Position numbers and translations under genes: made by a program | Origin: Bordetella parapertussis | GTDB lineage: Bacteria > Pseudomonadota > Gammaproteobacteria > Burkholderiales > Burkholderiaceae_C | Assembly (NCBI GenBank): GCA_945861305.1 | Contig: CAMATW010000020.1 | Coordinates: 1 to 49,853, forward strand | DNA length: 49,853 nt | Reading direction: 5' to 3' | In this document: piece by piece, positions 1-9,463 of the stretch | Numbering within the stretch: position 1 is the first letter of the stretch | Layout: the number at the start of each line of letters is the position of its first letter | The notes under the pieces: model-generated | Database searches by the model: none | The model's input: the letters and a program-made list of their open reading frames with translations, nothing else | Told to the model about the DNA's origin: nothing

Positions 1-1
1 C

Positions 2-973
2 GCACCCTCCCCCAAACAGTATGAATTCGCCCGCCTGAACCTCACCTACGTCATCACCAGCAAACGCAAGCTGGCACAACTGGTGAATGAAGGCAAAGTC
101 AGCGGCTGGGACGACCCACGCATGCCCACCATAGTTGGCCTGCGCCGCCGTGGCTACACCCCAGTGAGCTTGCGCCTGTTTGCCGACCGCATTGGCGTGA
201 CCAAATCGGACAGCTGGATCGACTACAGCACCTTAGAGGGCTGCTTGCGCGAAGACTTGGAACTCAAAGCCCACCGCGCCATGGCGGTGCTGGACCCCCT
301 CAAACTGGTGCTCACCAATTGGGACGAAGCGTTTGGCGCTGGCCATTTAGAGCCCTGCACCCTGCCCGCCTTGCCCCACCCGCTCGAAGGCCAGCCTGAA
401 CCCGCCGCGCGGCAGTTCACCATCGGCAAAGAGGTGTGGATTGAGCGTGACGACTTCGCCGAAGTGCCGCCCAAGGGCTACAAGCGTTTGAGTCCGACGC
501 AAACCGCCCCCGATGGCGCGACCAGCGCGGGCGCGGTGGTGCGCCTCAAAGGTGGCTACGTCATTGAGTGCACCGGTTTTGCCAAGGATGCGCAAGGCGT
601 GGTCACCGAAGTCCACGCTAAGGTGTTCCCTGAAACCAAAAGCGGCACGGCGGGGTCGGACAGCGTCAAAGCCAAGGGCGTGATCACCTGGGTGGGCGTG
701 GCCGATGGCGTCAAAGCCGAGGTGCGTTTGTACGACCGCTTGTTCAGCGACCCGCAGCCTGATGCGGGCGGCAAAGATTTCTTGGCAGCCCTCAACCCCC
801 ACAGCTTGCAAGTGGTGCAGGCCTATGTCGAACCTTCGCTGCTGCAAGCTGCGCCAGACCAGAAATTTCAGTTTGAGCGGTTGGGGTATTTTGTGGCCGA
901 CCGGATGGATCATTCTTCTAAGCATTTGGTGTTCAACCGTGCGGTTGGACTGAAAGATAACTGGGGTAAGTGA
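2..973 (+). CDS. glnS: glutaminyl-tRNA synthetase, C-terminal part (5' end outside window)
   Basis: The reading frame is open from the first bases, so the gene enters from the left and only about 323 C-terminal residues are present. The enzyme charges tRNA-Gln with glutamine in the cytosol. Visible near residue 20 is ITSKRKL, the class I KMSKS-type ATP loop in the form typical of GlnRS (MSKRKL), followed by the GWDDPRMPT and GLRRRGY segments of the catalytic core and then the anticodon-binding beta-barrels (EVWIERDDF, VRLKGGYVIEC, GVITWVG). The end (DRMDHSSKHLVFNRAVGLKDNWGK) matches the family C-terminus. The ATG at 83 is internal, because coding clearly continues upstream of it. Confidence 0.97.
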   Translation, partial: APSPKQYEFARLNLTYVITSKRKLAQLVNEGKVSGWDDPRMPTIVGLRRRGYTPVSLRLFADRIGVTKSDSWIDYSTLEGCLREDLELKAHRAMAVLDPLKLVLTNWDEAFGAGHLEPCTLPALPHPLEGQPEPAARQFTIGKEVWIERDDFAEVPPKGYKRLSPTQTAPDGATSAGAVVRLKGGYVIECTGFAKDAQGVVTEVHAKVFPETKSGTAGSDSVKAKGVITWVGVADGVKAEVRLYDRLFSDPQPDAGGKDFLAALNPHSLQVVQAYVEPSLLQAAPDQKFQFERLGYFVADRMDHSSKHLVFNRAVGLKDNWGK

Positions 974-977
974 AGAC

Positions 978-1259
978 ATGGAAACCCAACTCACTACCGC
1001 CCTGGACCAACTCCACCACGCTTTAGAGCAATTGCGTGATGGGTCTTTGATGACTCGAGACTTTTGTCATATGGCCAGGGCCCAAGAGGTGTTGCTGGGC
1101 GCTTTGCCTGAGCGCTACCAAACGGTTTGGCTGGGCCTGATTGACAGGATGGAGTCCAGCGCCTTGTTCACCGAAGAGAGTTGCTCTTTCAGCCAAACCG
1201 AGTTGATCGACAGCTTGTCCATCTGGTTGGACAAGGCCCGAACGACAACCACAACATAA
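978..1259 (+). CDS. small hypothetical protein, 93 aa
   Basis: I do not recognise this gene. It starts 4 nt after the glnS stop and is probably co-transcribed with it. The product is mostly alpha-helical by appearance, slightly acidic, with leucine-rich segments (TALDQLHHALEQLRDG, VWLGLIDRM) and a threonine-rich tail. No signal peptide or membrane segment is seen. A clear ribosome site is lacking, so translation may be coupled to glnS termination. Reality as a gene is supported by its tight fit between glnS and the SDR gene and by normal codon use. Confidence 0.6.
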   Translation: METQLTTALDQLHHALEQLRDGSLMTRDFCHMARAQEVLLGALPERYQTVWLGLIDRMESSALFTEESCSFSQTELIDSLSIWLDKARTTTTT

Positions 1260-1271
1260 CTATGAGATCCC

Positions 1272-2045
1272 ATGAACACCAACGAACTCTTTTCCCTGCA
1301 AGGCCGCGTCGCACTCGTGACTGGCGGCTCCCGCGGCATTGGCCGCATGATCGCCAAAGGCTTGCTGTGCCAAGGTGCAAAGGTCTACATCACGGCGCGT
1401 AAAGCAGCAGCTTGCGACGCCACAGCGCAGGAACTTTCCGCTTTTGGCACATGCATCTCCATCCCCTTGGATATCTCGCACAAAGAAGGTATTCAAGAAC
1501 TGGTCAAGCACTTGAGCGAAAAAGAAAAACACTTGGATATTTTGGTCAACAACGCAGGCGCTGCGTGGGCAGCACCCTTCGATGAATTTCCTGAAAACGG
1601 TTGGGACAAAGTGGTGGACCTCAACATGAAAACCCCCTTCTTCCTCACCCAAGCCTTGGCACACATGTTGCGCCAAGCCGCCAAGAAGCACATTGCCAAG
1701 GTCATCAATATCGCCTCTATCGACGGCATCTCGGTCAATCCTTGGGAAACCTACTCTTATGCCGCCAGCAAAGCAGGTGTCATCCACCTGACCAAACGCA
1801 TGTCTTTAGAAATGATCAAAGACGGTATTTGCGTCAACGCTATCGCACCTGGCGCATTTGCTTCCGAGATGAACCGCGAAGCGCGGGACCACGGGGACGC
1901 CACCGCGCAAACCATTCCGGCACGGCGTATCGGCAAAGACGAAGACATGGCCGCTGCAGCCATCTATTTGTCCAGCAACGCCAGCGACTATGTGGTGGGC
2001 CATACCTTGGTGGTAGATGGTGGTGTCACCTTGGCCAGAAGCTGA
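1272..2045 (+). CDS. SDR family oxidoreductase
   Basis: Classical short-chain dehydrogenase/reductase of 257 aa, the usual length. The NAD(P)-binding motif TGGSRGIG is at residues 17-24, the NNAG motif at 93-96, and the catalytic Ser149, Tyr163 and Lys167 (YAASK) are all present. The C-terminus (VVGHTLVVDGGVTLA) is typical. The arginine-bearing TGGSRGIGR loop suggests NADP preference, which is an inference. The substrate cannot be told from sequence; 3-oxoacyl-ACP reductase-like and sugar or hydroxy-acid dehydrogenases share this layout. It follows the 93-aa gene by 12 nt and precedes a nitroreductase-family gene on the same strand. Confidence 0.92.
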   Translation: MNTNELFSLQGRVALVTGGSRGIGRMIAKGLLCQGAKVYITARKAAACDATAQELSAFGTCISIPLDISHKEGIQELVKHLSEKEKHLDILVNNAGAAWAAPFDEFPENGWDKVVDLNMKTPFFLTQALAHMLRQAAKKHIAKVINIASIDGISVNPWETYSYAASKAGVIHLTKRMSLEMIKDGICVNAIAPGAFASEMNREARDHGDATAQTIPARRIGKDEDMAAAAIYLSSNASDYVVGHTLVVDGGVTLARS

Positions 2046-2073
2046 GGCGATAATCCCTTGCAAAGGAAACCCG

Positions 2074-2712
2074 ATGTCAACTCTTCTCGACAAAATGCAA
2101 TGGCGCTATGCCGCTAAAAAAATGGACGCCACCAAGGCTGTTTCACAAGACAAAGTCAATCGCATCATTGAAGCTGCTCGCTTGGCTCCAACCTCCAGCG
2201 GCTTGCAGCCCTTTGAAGTCATCGTTGTTACCAACAAAGATATCCGCGCACAAATTCAAGCTGTAGCGAACAACCAAGCGCAAGTCACTGAAGGTTCACA
2301 CCTGCTGGTGTTTGCCGCATGGGACACCTACACCGCCGATCGAATCAACCACCACTTTGATTTAACCAACGCAGAGCGTGGCGGCACCAATGAAGGCTGG
2401 GAAAACTACCGCCAAATGCTGCTGAAGAGCTATCCCTCGCGGGACGCACAGGTGAATTTTGAACACGCGGCTCGTCAAGCCTACATTGGCTTGGGCGCAT
2501 CGCTGATTGCGGCCGCGTTTGAAGAAGTTGACAGCACACCCATGGAGGGCTTTGTCCCTAAGTCAGTCGACGACATTTTGGGTCTGGGTGCCAAGGGCTT
2601 GCGCAGCGTTGCTCTGTTGCCATTGGGCTACCGTGCAAAAGGACAAGATTGGTTAGAGAACTTGAAAAAAATCCGGCGTCCTGTCAGCGAGTTTGTAACC
2701 GAAGTCAATTAA
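2074..2712 (+). CDS. NAD(P)H-dependent nitroreductase-family oxidoreductase
   Basis: FMN-dependent nitroreductase superfamily member of 212 aa. The N-terminal RYAAKKMD and the APTSSGLQPF segment fit the FMN phosphate/ribityl site of NfsB/YdgI-like enzymes. The GLGAKGLRSVALLPLGYR stretch near the end is the matching C-terminal FMN segment. Physiological substrate is unknown; such enzymes reduce nitroaromatics or quinones, or act as dihydropteridine reductases. I chose ATG at 2074, not the upstream GTG at 2017, because it follows an AAAGGA ribosome site (2062-2067) and gives the normal family N-terminus; the upstream codon would overlap the SDR gene. Confidence 0.9.
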   Translation: MSTLLDKMQWRYAAKKMDATKAVSQDKVNRIIEAARLAPTSSGLQPFEVIVVTNKDIRAQIQAVANNQAQVTEGSHLLVFAAWDTYTADRINHHFDLTNAERGGTNEGWENYRQMLLKSYPSRDAQVNFEHAARQAYIGLGASLIAAAFEEVDSTPMEGFVPKSVDDILGLGAKGLRSVALLPLGYRAKGQDWLENLKKIRRPVSEFVTEVN

Positions 2713-2764
2713 GGCTTACGCCTTTACATTTTCAATTCAGTCAAAAAACACAAAGGGGTAGGTC

Positions 2765-2908
2765 ATGGCAAAAGGCGATCAAAAGAGCAACAAGATGTCT
2801 AAGAAACCCAAAAAGGACACCTCTCCCGCTAAACCCATTATTCCTGGTGACCGCCCTTCAGCGCCGGTTACCTTTGTGGCGCCCAGAGGCAAGCTGAAAA
2901 ACAAATAA
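2765..2908 (+). CDS. small basic hypothetical protein, 47 aa
   Basis: A short reading frame with an AAAGGGG/TAGG ribosome site just ahead of ATG 2765 and a stop at 2906-2908. The product begins MAKGDQKSNKMSKKPKKD and is very rich in lysine in the first 18 residues, then proline-rich (KPIIPGDRPSAPVTF), ending GKLKNK. It looks disordered and could bind nucleic acid or ribosomes, but no family is recognised. It lies between the nitroreductase gene and a clear terminator, which supports it as the last gene of that transcript. Confidence 0.6.
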   Translation: MAKGDQKSNKMSKKPKKDTSPAKPIIPGDRPSAPVTFVAPRGKLKNK

Positions 2909-2938
2909 GCCCGCCCCTAGCCAAGGTGGGGCTTATTG
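2902..2938. terminator. bidirectional terminator between the 47-aa gene and the DUF1178 gene
   Basis: Inverted repeat AATAAGCCCGCCCC ... GGTGGGGCTTATT around a TAGCCAA loop, overlapping the stop of the plus-strand gene and ending at the stop of the convergent minus-strand gene. The stem is GC-rich with AT-rich flanks on both sides, which suits termination in both directions. Confidence 0.65.
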
Positions 2939-3421
2939 AACAGGGCCTTTGATAGCCGCTGGCATGGGTAGAGGCATGACTTGAATGCCCTCCTCCAGCA
3001 AGGCGCTGGTTTCTTCGCGGGACACTTGCCCTCGTATGGCTCGCTCGGGCGTTTCGCCATAGTGCATTTTGCGAGCCTCTTCGGCAAATTCCCCGCCCAC
3101 ATCTTCGGTGTTTGAAAGTACATGCTGAACCATGTTCATCCATGCTTGTTGAGCTTCTAGGGGCATCAAAGCAGCCGAGGAAGAAGTCGTGGTGGTCACT
3201 GCATTGGAGCTTGGTTCTTCAGAGCGTGAGTTGTCCGAGAGCGATTGCGATGCCCCAGACAAATTCAGCCTTGGCGCACTCAACATTTTGGTGATTTGGT
3301 TGTCGCCGCAAAAAGGGCACTCCACCAATAAACGGGCATTTTGCGACTGAAAATCGTCCTCAGACCCAAACCAGCCCTCAAAGCTATGGTGGTGGTGACA
3401 TTGGAGATCGAGGACTTTCAT
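2933..3421 (-). CDS. DUF1178 family protein
   Basis: 162 aa protein with the DUF1178 signature: MKVLDLQC at the start, a histidine cluster (HHHHSFEGWF, residues 9-18), SEDDF, and a CPFCG zinc-ribbon-like pair at residues 35-39 followed by ITKMLSAPR. The middle is low-complexity Ser/Thr, and the C-terminal third (LSNTEDVGGEFAEEARKMHYGE, RAIRGQVSREE) is the conserved family tail. Function of the family is unknown; the cysteines suggest metal binding. It follows nuoN on the same strand, 20 nt away, so it is probably the last cistron of the nuo transcript. Confidence 0.9.
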   Translation of the reverse strand: MKVLDLQCHHHHSFEGWFGSEDDFQSQNARLLVECPFCGDNQITKMLSAPRLNLSGASQSLSDNSRSEEPSSNAVTTTTSSSAALMPLEAQQAWMNMVQHVLSNTEDVGGEFAEEARKMHYGETPERAIRGQVSREETSALLEEGIQVMPLPMPAAIKGPVQ

Positions 3422-3441
3422 GACATCATTATGTCAAAGAC

Positions 3442-4929
3442 TCAACTTCCAAGTGCTTGAACCACCGCATTGGCACACAAAGCCATCAGTCCACCGGGCA
3501 AAAGGCCTAAAACCAGAACCAAACCACCATTCAGGGCCAATACAAAACGCACATCGGCACCAGCTGACACGGTGGTTGCAGTCAAAGGTGGATCGAAATA
3601 CATGACCTTGATGACCCGCAGATAGTAAAAAGCACCAATCAACGACATGGCCACCGCAAAAATAGCCAGCCCTAGCGCCGCAGTTTGAGCCGTAGCCACC
3701 AAGGCTTGAATGACCGACAACTTGGCGAAAAACCCGACCAGTGGCGGGACACCTGCCAGCGAGAACAAGCAAATGGCCATCACACCCGCAAACAGTGGGC
3801 TGCGTTGGTTCAGGCCTGCCAAGTCTGAAATTTCCTCGCTCTCGAACCCTTCACGGGCCAACAAGAGAATGACGCCAAACACACCCAGCGTCGTCAAGAC
3901 ATAGCTGATCATGTAGAACATGGCAGAGCTGTAAGCGTTGGCTGCAGAAAGCGTATTACCGTTCACCACACCCGACAACATGCCTATGAGCACAAATCCC
4001 ATTTGCGCGATGGTTGAAAACGCCAACATGCGTTTTAGGTTGGTTTGCGCGATGGCAGACAAGTTACCAATCAGCAGAGTCACCACCGCCAGCACCATCA
4101 GCATTTGTTGCCAGTCAATGGCCAAGGGCAACAAGCCATCGACCAGCAAGCGCATCATGATGGCAAAAGCAGCCAACTTGGGAGCACCACCAATCATCAG
4201 CGTCACAGCAGTCGGTGCACCTTGGTAAACATCGGGCACCCACATGTGAAAAGGCGCAGCACCCAGCTTGAAAGCAATGCCGCACACCACAAAAACCACG
4301 CCCAACACCAGCACCTGATGTTTCACATGACCCGTCGCCACCGCCGTGAAGACTGAGCTGAGGTCTAGGCTGCCTGTTGCGCCATAGAGCATGGACAAGC
4401 CATACAGCAAGAAGCCACTGGCCAAAGCACCCAACACAAAATATTTCATGGCCGCTTCAGTTGCATTGCCGTCGTCGCGGCGCAAGGCCACCAAGGCATA
4501 GCTGGAAAGCGTGAGCAACTCCAGACCCAAGTAAATGACCAAAAAGTTGTTGCCAGAAATCATGACGAACATGCCCAGCAAAGCAAACAATGAGAGAACA
4601 AACCACTCACCGCCTTTGAGCATTTGCCTGTCAGCCACATAGGGTCGGCCATAAACCAGCGTCACCATCATGGCCAAGGTTGCAAAACATTTGAGCCAAT
4701 TGCCCATAGCGTCCGACACCACCATATTGCCAAAACTGTACAGCGTGGTGCCACTGCTTGCATACAGCGCTTGGATGATGGCCACACTGGCCAAGGTCAG
4801 CATCGATAAGCCATAAGTCAAGTCTCGCCTAGGCGAGGTCACCCACAAGTCCGCCATGGCAATGACACTTGCCATGATGAGCAAAACAATTTCTGGGTAA
4901 ACGGCCACCCAACTGAAGTTGTCAATCAT
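3442..4929 (-). CDS. nuoN: NADH-quinone oxidoreductase subunit N
   Basis: Antiporter-like membrane subunit of complex I (495 aa, about 14 membrane helices). It is one of three homologous proton-pumping subunits in the membrane arm. Visible are the long hydrophobic segments, the FLVIYLGLELLTLSSYALVA segment with the conserved Glu, the FKLGAAPFHMWVPDVYQGAP segment with the loop Lys/His, and NLKRMLAFSTIAQMGF. ATG at 4929 lies 31 nt after the nuoM stop. Length and order (last of the nuo series) match the family. Confidence 0.98.
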   Translation of the reverse strand: MIDNFSWVAVYPEIVLLIMASVIAMADLWVTSPRRDLTYGLSMLTLASVAIIQALYASSGTTLYSFGNMVVSDAMGNWLKCFATLAMMVTLVYGRPYVADRQMLKGGEWFVLSLFALLGMFVMISGNNFLVIYLGLELLTLSSYALVALRRDDGNATEAAMKYFVLGALASGFLLYGLSMLYGATGSLDLSSVFTAVATGHVKHQVLVLGVVFVVCGIAFKLGAAPFHMWVPDVYQGAPTAVTLMIGGAPKLAAFAIMMRLLVDGLLPLAIDWQQMLMVLAVVTLLIGNLSAIAQTNLKRMLAFSTIAQMGFVLIGMLSGVVNGNTLSAANAYSSAMFYMISYVLTTLGVFGVILLLAREGFESEEISDLAGLNQRSPLFAGVMAICLFSLAGVPPLVGFFAKLSVIQALVATAQTAALGLAIFAVAMSLIGAFYYLRVIKVMYFDPPLTATTVSAGADVRFVLALNGGLVLVLGLLPGGLMALCANAVVQALGS

Positions 4930-4960
4930 GTGTTCATCCCTAGGTATAGAGCGAGGGGTT

Positions 4961-6439
4961 TCATAGTGGCAACTTACTCAAAGAAGCTTGTTGAATTAGC
5001 TGATCAACCGAAGCATTCATCACGTCGGTGAACGGCTTGGGGTAAAGACCCATGCCCATCACAGCAACAGCCAAAATGCTGAGCATCGCGAATTCACGGG
5101 CGTTGATGTCGGACAGTTGTCTGACATCCTCATTGACTACAGGGCCCAAATACACACGCTTGATCATCCACAAGGTATAGGCAGCGCCGAAGATGAGCGC
5201 CGAAGCGGCAGCCAAGCCAATCCAGAAATTGAATTGCACAGCAGCCAAGATCACCATCCACTCACCAACAAAACCTGCTGTACTCGGCAAGCCGCAATTG
5301 GCCATGGCAAACAACATGGAAAACGCCGCAAACTTGGGCATGGTGTTGACCACACCACCGTAGCTTGCGATTTCACGGGAATGCACCCTGTCGTACAAAA
5401 CACCAATGCACAAAAACATGGCTGCAGACACAAAACCGTGCGCAATCATTTGCACAATGCCACCGCTGATTCCCAAGGGGCTGAACATGAAGAAGCCCAA
5501 AGTAACAAAGCCCATGTGTGCCACAGAAGAATAGGCCACCAGCTTTTTCATGTCTTGCTGAACAATGGCAACCAAGCCCACATAGACCACCGCTATGACG
5601 GACAAAGCGATGATCAACCAAGCCCATTCATGCGAAGCGTCTGGGGTGATGGGCAATGAAAAACGCAAGAAGCCATAAGCACCCAGCTTCAGCATGATGG
5701 CCGCTAAAACAGCCGATCCACCCGTAGGCGCTTCAACGTGAACGTCAGGCAACCATGTGTGCACCGGCCACATCGGAACCTTGACAGCAAAAGCTGCAAA
5801 AAAAGCAAAGAACAGCAGCGTCTGGGCTTTCGATGACAGTGGCAAGGCTTGCCAGACGGTTAAATCGAAACTGCCACCCGATTGAATGTAGAGGTAAATC
5901 AGGGCCACCAACATCAACAAGGAGCCCATCAAGGTGTAGAGGAAGAACTTGAAGGCGGCGTAAATTTTGTTAGGGCCTCCCCATATGCCAATGATGAGGT
6001 ACATGGGAATCAGGGTGGCTTCGAAGAACACGTAAAACAACATGCCGTCGAGTGCACAAAAAACACCGGTCATGACGCCGCTCAGAACCAAGAACGCGCC
6101 CATGTATTGATGCACACGTTCTGTGATGACTTCCCATGCAGAGATGACCACCACCAAGGTGATGAAAGAAGTCAGCAAGACAAACCAAAGAGAGATACCG
6201 TCAACGCCTAAGTGGTAGGACATATTGAAGCGCAAAACCCAAGTCATGTTTTCAACAAACTGCATCGAGGCGCTGCTGTTGTCAAAATCGGTATACAAAG
6301 GAACGCACAGAAAAAAACTCAAGAGTGCTGAAAACAAGGCAGCCCAGCGCACCAAGCCTGCATGTTCATCCCGACCCAAGGCAAAAATCAGGACCCCCAA
6401 CACAATGGGCGTCCAAATGGCCAGACTCAATATCCCCAT
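4961..6439 (-). CDS. nuoM: NADH-quinone oxidoreductase subunit M
   Basis: 492 aa antiporter-like subunit of complex I, a polytopic inner-membrane protein. The conserved Glu is in YVFFEATLIPMYLIIG, and the proton-path lysine/histidine segment is KVPMWPVHTWLPDVHVEAPT. MKKLVAYSSVAHMGFV is the conserved broken-helix region. It sits between nuoL and nuoN in the canonical order, 42 nt after nuoL. GRDEHAGLVRW near the N-terminus is the usual first cytoplasmic loop. Confidence 0.98.
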   Translation of the reverse strand: MGILSLAIWTPIVLGVLIFALGRDEHAGLVRWAALFSALLSFFLCVPLYTDFDNSSASMQFVENMTWVLRFNMSYHLGVDGISLWFVLLTSFITLVVVISAWEVITERVHQYMGAFLVLSGVMTGVFCALDGMLFYVFFEATLIPMYLIIGIWGGPNKIYAAFKFFLYTLMGSLLMLVALIYLYIQSGGSFDLTVWQALPLSSKAQTLLFFAFFAAFAVKVPMWPVHTWLPDVHVEAPTGGSAVLAAIMLKLGAYGFLRFSLPITPDASHEWAWLIIALSVIAVVYVGLVAIVQQDMKKLVAYSSVAHMGFVTLGFFMFSPLGISGGIVQMIAHGFVSAAMFLCIGVLYDRVHSREIASYGGVVNTMPKFAAFSMLFAMANCGLPSTAGFVGEWMVILAAVQFNFWIGLAAASALIFGAAYTLWMIKRVYLGPVVNEDVRQLSDINAREFAMLSILAVAVMGMGLYPKPFTDVMNASVDQLIQQASLSKLPL

Positions 6440-6481
6440 GGGAGGTCTCTTTTAAAAGTGTGGATCTTCATATCAATCAGA

Positions 6482-8485
6482 TCAGGGGTTTAACCAAACA
6501 AACCATGTGATGAGGCCAAACATGCCCAAAATCATCACCAAGGCATAGTGGTAAAGAAAACCTGTTTGCAGTTGGCGACTCAAGCGAGAAACAAAGGCCA
6601 CCACTTTCCAAGAGCCGTTAACCAGCAAGCCGTCTATCAAACCTTGGTCGCCTTGCTTCCACAACACCGAGGCCAATGCGCGAGAACCACGGGCAAGCAC
6701 CTTTTCATTGAAGTCGTCTAAATAGTATTTATTGACCAACAAAGTGTGCAGCGGCGCAAAGGTGCGAAGAATAGCTGCAGGCAGGGCAGGATTGACCATG
6801 TACATGTAATAAGACAGGGTTAAACCGCTCATCGCCATCAGCAAGGGCACTGAAGACAAGGAATGTAAGGCCATGGCCATGGCTCCATGAAACTCTTTCT
6901 GGAACTCACGCATGGCAGGGTGCAGATCGGCGTTGACGTAGATAGCACCCTTGAAGAAGTCACCAAACAGCATAGGCTCAATCGTGAAGTAACCAATCAA
7001 CACAGAGGGGATGGCCAGCAACACCAAAGGCAGGGTGACCACCCAAGGCGACTCATGCGGGGAATGATGAGCGTGGTGACCATGGTGCGCCTCAGGGTTT
7101 TGGTCAAAGCGTTCTTTGCCGTGAAAGACCAAGAAATACATTCTGAACGAATAGAAGGCGGTAATGAACACACCCGCCAAAACTGCAACATAAGCCCAGC
7201 CTGAAGCGGGTAAGTTGCTGCGCGCAACAGCCTCAATGATGCTGTCCTTGGAATAAAAACCAGAGAAAAGCGGCGTACCAATCAGCGCCAAAGAGCCCAA
7301 CAAAGAGGTAATCCATGTGATGGGCATGTATTTGCGTACACCGCCCATGTAGCGAATGTCTTGGTTATGGTGCATTCCCATGATGACCGAACCCGCCGCC
7401 AAAAACAGCAGGGCTTTGAAGAAAGCATGCGTCATCAGATGAAACACAGCCACAGAATAGGCAGAAGCGCCCAAGGCCACCGTCATATAACCCAGTTGTG
7501 ACAAGGTGGAATAAGCCACCACCCGTTTGATGTCGTTTTGCACAATGCCCAAAAATCCCATGAACAAGGCGGTAATGGAACCCACCACCATGATGAGGTT
7601 CAAGGCGGTATCTGACAACTCGAATAAAGGTGACATGCGTGCCACCATGAAAATGCCCGCCGTCACCATGGTGGCCGCGTGAATCAAGGCTGAGATCGGC
7701 GTGGGTCCTTCCATCGAGTCTGGCAACCAGACATGCAAAGGGAACTGTGCAGACTTGCCCATGGCACCAATGAAAAGGCAAATACAAATGACTGTCACCA
7801 GCATCCAAGAAGTGCCTGGCAAGGTAAGTGCCCCTAAGTCAGTGGCTTTGGCAAACACTTCGGCGTAATTTAAAGTGCCAGCATACGCAGCAATCAAACC
7901 AATACCCAAGATGAAGCCAAAGTCTCCCACGCGGTTAACCAAAAATGCCTTCATATTGGCGAACACTGCACTGGGCTTATTGAACCAAAAACCAATCAAC
8001 AAATAAGAAACCAAGCCCACCGCTTCCCAACCAAAAAAGAGCTGCAGCAAGTTGTTGCTCATCACCAGCATCAACATCGCAAATGTGAACAAGGAGATAT
8101 AAGCGAAAAAGCGGTTGTAGCCCTCGTCTTCTTCCATATAGCCGATGGTGTAAATGTGCACCATCAGCGAAACAAAGGTGACCACGCACATCATCATGGC
8201 GGACAAGCCATCCACCAAGAAGCCCACTTCCATTTTCAAGCTACCAACGACCATCCAGGTGTAAATCGTTTCATTGAAGCTAGCGCCCTCTTGAACCACC
8301 TGCACCAATGTTTGTGCGGACAAAACAAAAGAAAGCAAGACACCCAAGATCGTCAGACCATGGCTTAGTTTGCGCCCCATCCATGCGCCACCCAAAGCCG
8401 TTCCAAAAATACCTGCAAGCATGGAACCAGCCAAAGGCGCTAGCGCGATGGTGAGCAAAGTAGAGGCTTGAAGCGTTGTGTTCAT
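6482..8485 (-). CDS. nuoL: NADH-quinone oxidoreductase subunit L
   Basis: 667 aa, the largest membrane subunit of complex I. The antiporter-like core holds the Glu in LFFGWEAVGLVSYLLIGFWF, the KSAQFPLHVWLPDSMEGPTP segment with the functional Lys, and DIKRVVAYSTLSQLGYM. The C-terminal extension, from about residue 530, corresponds to the long lateral helix that lies along NuoM and NuoN. A histidine cluster (HHGHHAHHSPHE) is in the loop around residue 475. It starts 10 nt after the nuoK stop. Confidence 0.98.
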   Translation of the reverse strand: MNTTLQASTLLTIALAPLAGSMLAGIFGTALGGAWMGRKLSHGLTILGVLLSFVLSAQTLVQVVQEGASFNETIYTWMVVGSLKMEVGFLVDGLSAMMMCVVTFVSLMVHIYTIGYMEEDEGYNRFFAYISLFTFAMLMLVMSNNLLQLFFGWEAVGLVSYLLIGFWFNKPSAVFANMKAFLVNRVGDFGFILGIGLIAAYAGTLNYAEVFAKATDLGALTLPGTSWMLVTVICICLFIGAMGKSAQFPLHVWLPDSMEGPTPISALIHAATMVTAGIFMVARMSPLFELSDTALNLIMVVGSITALFMGFLGIVQNDIKRVVAYSTLSQLGYMTVALGASAYSVAVFHLMTHAFFKALLFLAAGSVIMGMHHNQDIRYMGGVRKYMPITWITSLLGSLALIGTPLFSGFYSKDSIIEAVARSNLPASGWAYVAVLAGVFITAFYSFRMYFLVFHGKERFDQNPEAHHGHHAHHSPHESPWVVTLPLVLLAIPSVLIGYFTIEPMLFGDFFKGAIYVNADLHPAMREFQKEFHGAMAMALHSLSSVPLLMAMSGLTLSYYMYMVNPALPAAILRTFAPLHTLLVNKYYLDDFNEKVLARGSRALASVLWKQGDQGLIDGLLVNGSWKVVAFVSRLSRQLQTGFLYHYALVMILGMFGLITWFVWLNP

Positions 8486-8495
8486 TGCTTATCCA

Positions 8496-8804
8496 TCAGC
8501 CCTTAAGCGCATTCAGTTCATCGGCTTGCACGCTTGCACGATTGCGAAACAACAAGACCAAGATGGCCAAGCCAATGGCAGACTCCGCAGCAGCGACCGT
8601 GAGAATGAAAAACACAAAAATCTGACCGTGTATATCGCCAAGGTAATGCGAGAACGCAACGAAATTGATGTTGACTGCCAGCAGCATCAACTCAATGGCC
8701 ATCAACAACACAATCAAGTTTTTACGGTTTAAGAAAATACCAATCACTGACAAGGAAAATAAAATAGCGCCTAAGGTGAGGTAGTGACCCAGTGTGACAT
8801 TCAT
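8496..8804 (-). CDS. nuoK: NADH-quinone oxidoreductase subunit K
   Basis: 102 aa, three membrane helices, membrane-arm subunit next to the quinone module. The conserved membrane Glu residues are in [17 protein letters not shown] and [18 protein letters not shown]. The start ATG (8804) overlaps the nuoJ stop by 4 nt (ATGA type), so translation is likely coupled. Length equals the usual 100-102 aa. Confidence 0.98.
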   Translation of the reverse strand: MNVTLGHYLTLGAILFSLSVIGIFLNRKNLIVLLMAIELMLLAVNINFVAFSHYLGDIHGQIFVFFILTVAAAESAIGLAILVLLFRNRASVQADELNALKG

Positions 8805-9442
8805 GGTGCTTTGCCCTCCTCAGGTTCAGTCGATAAGGGCTGTCGAACGGGTGCCATCTTGACCAACTGCATTCGATCTGCAGCCTTGACCCTGACTTGG
8901 TCAGCAGGGTTTTGCGCTTTGCTGTCTTTGCGCTCACGCAGCGTCAAAGCAATGGCAGCCACAATGGCCACCAGCAAAATGACCGCTGCAATTTCTAAGG
9001 GGTATAAATACTCGGTGTACAAGACCACACCCAATTCTTTGGTGTTGGAATATTGCTGTCCCTCAGGCATCACAGCGATTGCAGGCGCCTGCGTCAGCCT
9101 GAAACCAGCTAAGACCACAGACGCCAACTCCAAGGCCAACACCGCGCCAATCGATGCGGCCAATGGAAAGTGGCTCCAAAAACCTTCACGCATGGCTTCA
9201 ATATTGATGTCAAGCATCATCACCACAAACAAGAACAACACCATGACCGCGCCCACATAAACCAGAATCAGGGTGATAGACAAAAACTCGGCTTGTAACA
9301 GCATCCAAATGGCTGATGCCTGAAAAAAGCACAGCACCAAATACAAGGCGCTATGGACTGGGTTGCGAGACGTGATGACCTTGAAAGCCGCAAACAACAT
9401 GACAGCCGAGAAGGTGTAAAAAAAGATGGAGGTAATGTCCAT
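8801..9442 (-). CDS. nuoJ: NADH-quinone oxidoreductase subunit J
   Basis: 213 aa, five membrane helices. [46 protein letters not shown] holds the helix 3 region that forms a pi-bulge in known structures. The C-terminal 45 residues after the last helix are hydrophilic ([14 protein letters not shown]). Overlaps nuoK by 4 nt at its 3' end. Confidence 0.98.
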   Translation of the reverse strand: MDITSIFFYTFSAVMLFAAFKVITSRNPVHSALYLVLCFFQASAIWMLLQAEFLSITLILVYVGAVMVLFLFVVMMLDINIEAMREGFWSHFPLAASIGAVLALELASVVLAGFRLTQAPAIAVMPEGQQYSNTKELGVVLYTEYLYPLEIAAVILLVAIVAAIALTLRERKDSKAQNPADQVRVKAADRMQLVKMAPVRQPLSTEPEEGKAP

Positions 9443-9463
9443 GGGAATTCAGGTGTCCTGTGG

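Noticed and set aside
347..994. 215-codon minus-strand frame opposite glnS
   Set aside because: Shadow of glnS, which has clear homology in the other strand.
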